The position numbers were made by a program, and so were the translations under genes. A stretch of DNA of 10,725 nucleotides from Microscillaceae bacterium. GTDB lineage: Bacteria > Bacteroidota > Bacteroidia > Cytophagales > Microscillaceae. The notes under the pieces were generated by a model. It worked only from the letters and a program-made list of their open reading frames with translations, ran no database searches and was not told where the DNA came from. The stretch lies in assembly GCA_003449595.1 (NCBI GenBank), contig DMHB01000426.1, positions 1 through 10,725 of the forward strand. Direction: 5' to 3'. Of the stretch, positions 6,466 through 10,725 are shown piece after piece. The stretch's first letter is position 1, and each line of letters starts with the position of its first letter.

Positions 6466-7392
6466 ATGGCTACAACCACTCCTCCCTCCAACCGCAAGCG
6501 CAATATTTTAATTGCCTTTATTGCGGTGATTGTTTTATTAGACATTGCCCTGATTTACAACATTGTAAGTTCAAAAAACGAGAAAATTGCTGAAAAAGAA
6601 AAAGAAGTCGAGAAAACCAAGAAAGAGTTTAAAGAATATAAAAACACCACCGATTTCCAATTAGATTCTCTAAGCATCGAGTTGGAAGACCGCATTGAAT
6701 ATGCCAAGAAAATAGGGGCTGATTATGAAGCTTTAGAATTGTTGAAAGCCGAAATAGAGAAGGATCGTGATAACCTTCGTAAAAATGCAGGCAGTAACGA
6801 TTCAAAATACAAAAAGAAGATAGCCGAATATGAAGAAGCCTTGCGTAAAAAAGACGAAGAATTAGATGAGTTTAGAAAGTCGAACAAAGCCCTGCTCGAC
6901 CAGAACGACGAACTCAAAAAAGACCGCGAAAATACACAACGCAGCATTGAAGAGCTACGCAGCAAGCAAGATCAAATTACTGAAAAATTAGAAAAATATG
7001 CCTCCGACATCAAACTGACCAATGTCTATGTAACAGCGGTAAATACCAAAGGCATTGAGAAAAACCCCAGCCAATACAAAGCACGCCAAATCGAACGCTT
7101 GAAAATTTATTTCAATTTTGTGCCCAACAGCAACGCCAAAGTAGGTGCCAAAACAATTTATTTGCGTATTGTCGAGCCTTCGGGCACCGTACTCAGTGCC
7201 GGCAATCAGTTCGACGAAGCATCAGGCCAAAAACTTTACTTCTCGGCGGTGCAGGATTTTAGCTTCGATAACACACAGAAAACGTTGAATTTAGTCTATA
7301 ACCGTGGTGGCGAATTTCGGCAAGGACGACACACCGCCGAGTTGTATCTGAATGGACAATTTGCAGGCTCTACCTACTTCGATATTAAGTAA
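6466..7392 (+). CDS. Membrane-anchored coiled-coil protein of unknown function
   Basis: The 308 residues divide into three parts. A short basic N-terminus (SNRKRN) is followed by one hydrophobic segment at about 13-33, a membrane anchor that probably leaves the rest outside the cytoplasm. A long Lys/Glu-rich region (about 36-180) with heptad-like spacing of Leu, Ile and Ala is predicted to form a coiled coil, with a likely break near GSND (109-112). The C-terminal part (about 183-308) alternates hydrophobic and polar residues, contains IYLRIVEPSGTVL and ends AELYLNGQFAGSTYFDIK, suggesting a beta-sandwich domain. I know of no enzymatic motif. Similar proteins tend to be labelled SMC-like only because of the coiled coil; there is no Walker motif here, so that name is not justified. 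The ATG at 6466 follows a good promoter match. Confidence 0.85.
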   Translation: MATTTPPSNRKRNILIAFIAVIVLLDIALIYNIVSSKNEKIAEKEKEVEKTKKEFKEYKNTTDFQLDSLSIELEDRIEYAKKIGADYEALELLKAEIEKDRDNLRKNAGSNDSKYKKKIAEYEEALRKKDEELDEFRKSNKALLDQNDELKKDRENTQRSIEELRSKQDQITEKLEKYASDIKLTNVYVTAVNTKGIEKNPSQYKARQIERLKIYFNFVPNSNAKVGAKTIYLRIVEPSGTVLSAGNQFDEASGQKLYFSAVQDFSFDNTQKTLNLVYNRGGEFRQGRHTAELYLNGQFAGSTYFDIK

Positions 7393-7461
7393 GTGAATAT
7401 TATTTCAATTGTTATCGATTAAAAACGTGCCTTGTCGAATAGCATTTGAAATCGATTTACC

Positions 7462-7496
7462 TGTGCAGATAGAATGCCTTGGGAAACCTAACTTTG
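7462..7496 (+). promoter_or_regulatory. Candidate Bacteroidota promoter for the 173-residue secreted protein
   Basis: TAACTTTG (7489-7496) matches TAnnTTTG exactly. An imperfect -33 TGTG (7462-7465) lies 23 bp upstream. The leader to the ATG at 7542 would be about 40 nt. The -7 part is convincing, the -33 part weak. Confidence 0.45.
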
Positions 7497-7541
7497 CAGC
7501 ATCAAATTATTTATTACTTTAACATTTATCATTACAGTTTT

Positions 7542-8063
7542 ATGACTCGTAAATTTCTATTCTTGTGCTTCACTTATTTATTAATTTCTCAACTTACCAT
7601 TGCTCAGGCAACTTACAGACTACTTGGTAAAACGGTAACGTTGAACGGTGTAGTTACCTTCGATGGCAAATCGTCTGGTGAAGGAGGCACGCTATACAAA
7701 ATGTTCTTGGATTTCAATCCTGAAACGATGACCTTTGATTTTGCCGATGTGAGCACATTCGGCACCACACCCGGTACCGAGTACAAGCGTTATTGGATTC
7801 CTTTGGCTGATGTGGACAGCGAATATTTTTCTGAGCTCGACAATGCTTTGTCAGATGGATATGATTTGTATAACAAGAGCTATTGGAACATTGCCTTTCA
7901 CGCCAAAGACGGGAAGAAATTCAAGTATATCGAAGAAGGCGACTATTTCAGCAAAGGCTCTACTGAAGGCGCTGACGATATAACCTTCGTTGTGTTTGAA
8001 GACAAAGACAAGGCCATCGAATTTCACGGACTTGTGGTGAAAATGTTCAAGGAATTAAAGTAG
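7542..8063 (+). CDS. Secreted or periplasmic protein of unknown function (173 residues)
   Basis: I do not recognise this protein. From the ATG at 7542 it starts with a Sec signal peptide: MTRK, then a hydrophobic core at 5-20, with cleavage near AQA at about residue 22-23. A longer frame beginning at 7479 would put 21 residues before the signal peptide and overlap the -7 promoter element, so it is rejected. The mature part of about 150 residues looks beta-rich, with acidic and aromatic character, for example MTFDFADVSTFGTTPGTEY (63-81) and FHAKDGKKFKYIEEGDYF (119-136). The signal core contains a cysteine, but not in a lipobox. A strong terminator follows 28 bp after the stop, so this gene ends the plus-strand group. 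Being exported is likely; its role is unknown. Confidence 0.8.
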   Translation: MTRKFLFLCFTYLLISQLTIAQATYRLLGKTVTLNGVVTFDGKSSGEGGTLYKMFLDFNPETMTFDFADVSTFGTTPGTEYKRYWIPLADVDSEYFSELDNALSDGYDLYNKSYWNIAFHAKDGKKFKYIEEGDYFSKGSTEGADDITFVVFEDKDKAIEFHGLVVKMFKELK

Positions 8064-8091
8064 GCAAACCACCTTTTTATTTTTTCCAAAG

Positions 8092-8125
8092 CTTGTATGT
8101 GCTGATGTGCATACAAGTTTTTTTT
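8092..8125 (+). terminator. Rho-independent terminator
   Basis: CTTGTATG (8092-8099) pairs with CATACAAG (8110-8117), extendable inward by a C-G and two G-T pairs to a four-base loop, and is followed by eight T residues. The T run is on the plus side, so it serves the 173-residue secreted protein gene. The opposite direction has no comparable T run for the convergent aspartate kinase gene. Confidence 0.85.
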
Positions 8126-8127
8126 GC

Positions 8128-9414
8128 TTATTCGCTGCTCACCACTACTGCTTGCTGCCAGCCATTGTTTTGCTGATGCAACAACCACTGCCCCTCGGGT
8201 ACATCTATGGCTAATAGACTCCAAGGGCAATTTTTGAAACTAACCAACGAACACAGCACCTTTTTTTCTAAACTTAGAGAAAGTTCCTCAAGGCGGTTGA
8301 GCCAAGGTTGTAGGCGGTGCGGATGATGCTCTAAAACCAGCTCAATTTGGAAGCTATTTTTTTGTATCAGGTTGATTTTCAGGTTATAAAGAGCCACTCG
8401 TTTCAATATTTCTTCTACCAGCTGTTCGTCCATAGGTTGAAGATGCCGGGTGTATAAGGAAACATATACTTGGTTTTCTTTCACCAAAGCCATTGGAATC
8501 AAAGCAGTCCCTTCGGTTTGGGCTATGCAAGTACCCACGGCTTGGGGTTCTGCAAAGGATTTTACAAAAAGTGGGATTTGCTTTTGCGCCAAAGGAGCCA
8601 GCGTTTTGGGATGAACCACCGAAGCCCCCAAATAACTCATTTCGGCAGTTTGCCTGTATGACAACTGAGGCAAAGGCTGTGCCCAGCTAAATCTTTTCGG
8701 ATCGGCACTCCAAACCCCTTTTACATCTTTCCAAATGACTACTTGCGTGGCTTCCAAACAATAAGCCAGAACCCCTGCCGTAAAATCAGATCCTTCGCGC
8801 CCCAAAGTGGTCGTTTTGTGCTGATAATTGGCACCGATAAACCCTTGCGTTACTACGATGCTTGTCCCCAAATGGGGAGCAATGTGTTGCTTTACTTGAT
8901 TTTGTGTAGCTATCCAGTCAATTTTTCCTTCACGCCAAGTAGAATCGGTAACACAGCACCGGCGGGCATCTACCCATTGCGTAGGCAGCCCCGAGGCTTC
9001 TAAAAAATAAGCCACAATGGTCGAAGACAGTAGCTCGCCATAAGCCACCAAGCCATCATAATAGGCATCGAAAGACACTTTTTCGGGCTTGTTTTCTAAA
9101 TAGTGGCGCATTTGTTGAAAATAGTCAGCCAAGGCTTCGGTAACAGGTGCTTGGTGCTGTGGTGCTAACAAATCGGAAACAATTTGCCTGTGGTATTGCT
9201 GAAGCGCTTCCAAAGATTCCTGAAATGCTTGATTATCCCAGCTTTGTTGCAGTATTTTTTCCAAAGCATTGGTGGTTTTTCCCATCGCCGAAACCACTAC
9301 TACCAAACCTTTGGCAGGATTTTCTTGCACAAAGCTTTCAATAATTGCCTCAACACGTTTTATGCCCTCGGCGTTTTGAGTCGAAGCGCCTCCAAATTTG
9401 AATACTGTAGCCAT
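8128..9414 (-). CDS. lysC: Aspartate kinase (monofunctional)
   Basis: Aspartate kinase phosphorylates L-aspartate with ATP, the first step toward lysine, threonine and methionine, in the cytoplasm. The 428 residues carry the amino-acid-kinase fold: KFGGAS at 6-11 (commonly KFGGTS), VVSAMGKTTNAL (40-51), AYGELLS (124-130), TTLGREGSDFTA (202-213, commonly LGRGGSD) and the nucleotide-binding VIWKDVKGVWSADP (226-239). The C-terminal third (about 310-428) is where the regulatory ACT domains lie; it is poorly conserved to my eye, so feedback control cannot be read from sequence. There is no homoserine dehydrogenase fusion. The start is ATG at 9414. The gene stands alone: it converges on the preceding group with a 64-bp gap and diverges from fbp. 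The enzyme call is firm; the symbol is the generic one, as the paralogue type cannot be decided. Confidence 0.95.
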   Translation of the reverse strand: MATVFKFGGASTQNAEGIKRVEAIIESFVQENPAKGLVVVVSAMGKTTNALEKILQQSWDNQAFQESLEALQQYHRQIVSDLLAPQHQAPVTEALADYFQQMRHYLENKPEKVSFDAYYDGLVAYGELLSSTIVAYFLEASGLPTQWVDARRCCVTDSTWREGKIDWIATQNQVKQHIAPHLGTSIVVTQGFIGANYQHKTTTLGREGSDFTAGVLAYCLEATQVVIWKDVKGVWSADPKRFSWAQPLPQLSYRQTAEMSYLGASVVHPKTLAPLAQKQIPLFVKSFAEPQAVGTCIAQTEGTALIPMALVKENQVYVSLYTRHLQPMDEQLVEEILKRVALYNLKINLIQKNSFQIELVLEHHPHRLQPWLNRLEELSLSLEKKVLCSLVSFKNCPWSLLAIDVPEGQWLLHQQNNGWQQAVVVSSE

Positions 9415-9465
9415 CTATTTTAAAATTTGCGGGCGCTAATATCGAAGTTTTTTAGAATGGATTTG

Positions 9466-9473
9466 TAAATTTG
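9466..9473 (+). promoter_or_regulatory. Candidate -7 element upstream of fbp
   Basis: TAAATTTG is an exact match to TAnnTTTG in the 150-bp region between the divergent aspartate kinase and fbp genes. It would give a leader of about 85 nt before the ATG at 9565. No clear -33 TTG is seen, and the region is AT-rich, so chance is possible. Confidence 0.3.
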
Positions 9474-9564
9474 AAACCCTTTTAAATCACTTTTTAACCT
9501 TCAAGCGGGTTGTTGCGTACTAATTACAACATTATAAACTCATATTCACAAGATTAAGCATTCT

Positions 9565-10596
9565 ATGAATCCACTCGATACTTCTAAATCGCCTTTTACG
9601 ATGACCATCGGTACAACCTTAGACCGATTCATTCACCGACACGAGCAAGAATTTGCCTATGCAACCGGCGAGCTTTCTCAATTGCTACGCGACATTGCTT
9701 TAGCGGCTAAAATTGTGAACCGCGAAATCAGCCGTGCCGGTTTGTTAGACATTGCCGGCTCCAATGGCACGCAAAACATTCAGGGCGAAGAGCAACAAAA
9801 ATTAGATGTAATGGCCGATATTCGCTTTACCCGTGCCTTGAAAAACGGCGGTGAAGTATGCGGCGTTATCTCCGAAGAACAAGATGACATCATCGATACG
9901 GGCAACTATCAGGGCAAATATGTGGTAGCGATGGACCCGTTGGACGGATCGTCTAATATTGATGTAAATATTTCGATTGGGACTGTTTTTTCTGTTTACC
10001 GCAGGGTGTCTGAAGTGGGTACACCGGTAACCTTGGAAGACGTGCTCCAGCCCGGTCATCGGCAAGTGATAGCAGGCTATATTTTGTATGGCACCTCGAC
10101 AATGCTGGTTTATACCTCCGGCAACGGCGTTAATGGCTTTACCTACGAACCTTCGCTTGGCGAGTTCATCCTTTCGCATCCACGTATGCAAATTCCGACA
10201 AAGGGCAGCGTTTATTCTTGCAACGAAGGCCAAGTGAATGCTTACAGTCCCGGTATTCGCGAGTATTTGAATTATTGTAAAGAGAAAAATTATAAAGCCC
10301 GCTACATCGGCTCGATGGTAGCCGATTTCCACCGCAATTTGCTCAAGGGCGGTATTTTTATGTATCCGGGAACTACTGATGTGCCCAATGGCAAGCTGCG
10401 TTTGATGTACGAATGCAACCCGCTTTCATTTATCGTAGAACAAGCCGGGGGCAAATCGACCAATGGCCTCAAGCGCGTGATGGATATTCAGCCTGAGAAA
10501 CTGCACCAGAAAATTCCTTTCATCATCGGTTCAGCCGAAATGGTGGACAAAGTAAGCGAGTTTTTGGCCGAAGAAACCGTAAAAATTGGCAAGTAA
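9565..10596 (+). CDS. fbp: Fructose-1,6-bisphosphatase, class I
   Basis: This enzyme hydrolyses fructose-1,6-bisphosphate to fructose-6-phosphate, the committed step of gluconeogenesis, using divalent metals in the cytoplasm. The 343 residues match class I size. Key motifs are CGVISEEQDD (99-108, with the metal-binding glutamates), the signature MDPLDGSSNID (123-133, metal-ligand aspartates D124 and D127), YIGSMVADFHR (247-257, with the substrate-binding Arg) and KLRLMYECNPLSFIVEQAGG (277-296, metal-ligand E283). The N-terminal helix region GELSQLLRDIALAAKIV (35-51) is where AMP binds in regulated homologues. An ATG at 9601 could give a start 12 residues later; I keep 9565 but cannot exclude the shorter form. 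It is a single gene with its own terminator, so probably monocistronic. No truncation or missing catalytic residue is seen. Confidence 0.97.
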   Translation: MNPLDTSKSPFTMTIGTTLDRFIHRHEQEFAYATGELSQLLRDIALAAKIVNREISRAGLLDIAGSNGTQNIQGEEQQKLDVMADIRFTRALKNGGEVCGVISEEQDDIIDTGNYQGKYVVAMDPLDGSSNIDVNISIGTVFSVYRRVSEVGTPVTLEDVLQPGHRQVIAGYILYGTSTMLVYTSGNGVNGFTYEPSLGEFILSHPRMQIPTKGSVYSCNEGQVNAYSPGIREYLNYCKEKNYKARYIGSMVADFHRNLLKGGIFMYPGTTDVPNGKLRLMYECNPLSFIVEQAGGKSTNGLKRVMDIQPEKLHQKIPFIIGSAEMVDKVSEFLAEETVKIGK

Positions 10597-10618
10597 TTTT
10601 TGTATAATTGATGATACG

Positions 10619-10644
10619 AACCGGTTTGATGGCCGGTTTTTTTT
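10619..10644 (+). terminator. Rho-independent terminator after fbp
   Basis: AACCGG (10619-10624) pairs with CCGGTT (10633-10638) around an eight-base loop, and the T run extends to 10644. It lies 22 bp after the fbp stop codon. Confidence 0.85.
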
Positions 10645-10658
10645 ATACCTGATATAAA

Positions 10659-10700
10659 ATGAAAGCTCACCCCAAGTATTTTACCTTTTTATTTGTATAA
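10659..10700 (+). other. Possible 13-residue upstream open reading frame
   Basis: An ATG at 10659 opens a 13-codon frame (MKAHPKYFTFLFV) that stops with TAA at 10698-10700, two bases before the ATG of the next probable gene. It lies after the fbp terminator. It may be a leader peptide, but a frame this short can easily occur by chance. Confidence 0.15.
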
Positions 10701-10702
10701 AT

Positions 10703-10725
10703 ATGAAACCTGTGTGGATATTCTG
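10703..10725 (+). CDS. Probable start of a further gene, cut by the window edge
   Basis: The ATG at 10703 begins an open frame reading MKPVWIF up to the right edge. It follows a terminator and an AT-rich stretch, as expected for a new transcription unit, and the basic-then-hydrophobic beginning could be a signal peptide. Only seven codons are visible, so no identity can be given. Confidence 0.35.

Noticed and set aside
7414..7456. Inverted pair ATCGATT and AATCGAT in the gap before the 173-residue protein
   Set aside because: The arms are short, far apart and contain the self-palindrome ATCGAT; there is no T run, so it is not a terminator and may be chance.
9802..10332. A 176-residue antisense frame inside fbp
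   Set aside because: It lies wholly within an unmistakable fructose-bisphosphatase gene and shows no domain of its own.
1..10725. Search for mobile elements, CRISPR arrays, defence systems, tRNA and biosynthetic clusters
   Set aside because: No transposase, integrase, spaced repeats, toxin-antitoxin pair, nuclease/helicase set or tRNA-like fold was seen; the window is mainly housekeeping.

Overview
The window reads as ordinary chromosome from a Bacteroidota bacterium, most likely a Cytophagales-type organism. This rests on four things: weak or absent Shine-Dalgarno sequences; several upstream copies of the Bacteroidota -7 promoter element TAnnTTTG; Sec-type secreted proteins of unknown function; and the style of the housekeeping proteins. 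G+C looks moderate and even by eye. I see no rRNA, tRNA, CRISPR array, insertion sequence, phage gene or clear sign of recent transfer.

Layout. Positions 1-1348 (minus) hold the first 449 residues of a conserved protein of unknown function that runs off the left edge. Next comes a minus-strand series transcribed in the order crotonase (4901-4116), MscS-type channel (4073-2478), galactose-1-phosphate uridylyltransferase (2454-1486). Gaps of 42 and 23 bp make an operon plausible. A divergent region (4902-5108) separates it from four plus-strand genes: a secreted 205-residue protein, a PglD/NeuD-like left-handed beta-helix acyltransferase relative, a membrane-anchored coiled-coil protein, and a secreted 173-residue protein. 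Each of the four has its own candidate Bacteroidota promoter, so they look separately transcribed. A rho-independent terminator (8092-8125) ends this group. Convergent to it is aspartate kinase (9414-8128, minus). A divergent 150 bp region then leads to class I fructose-1,6-bisphosphatase (9565-10596, plus) with its own strong terminator (10619-10644). The start of a further plus-strand gene probably lies at 10703.

How the genes work together. The enzymes belong to central metabolism: gluconeogenesis (fbp), galactose and UDP-sugar interconversion (galT), the aspartate amino-acid family (aspartate kinase), and acyl-CoA metabolism (crotonase). They do not form one visible pathway. I found no convincing new multi-gene system. 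The points most worth a second look are single-protein ones: a conserved protein without a recognisable function, an acyltransferase relative with Tyr at the expected catalytic His position, a crotonase with only one of the two hydratase glutamates, and two secreted proteins and one coiled-coil protein of unknown role.
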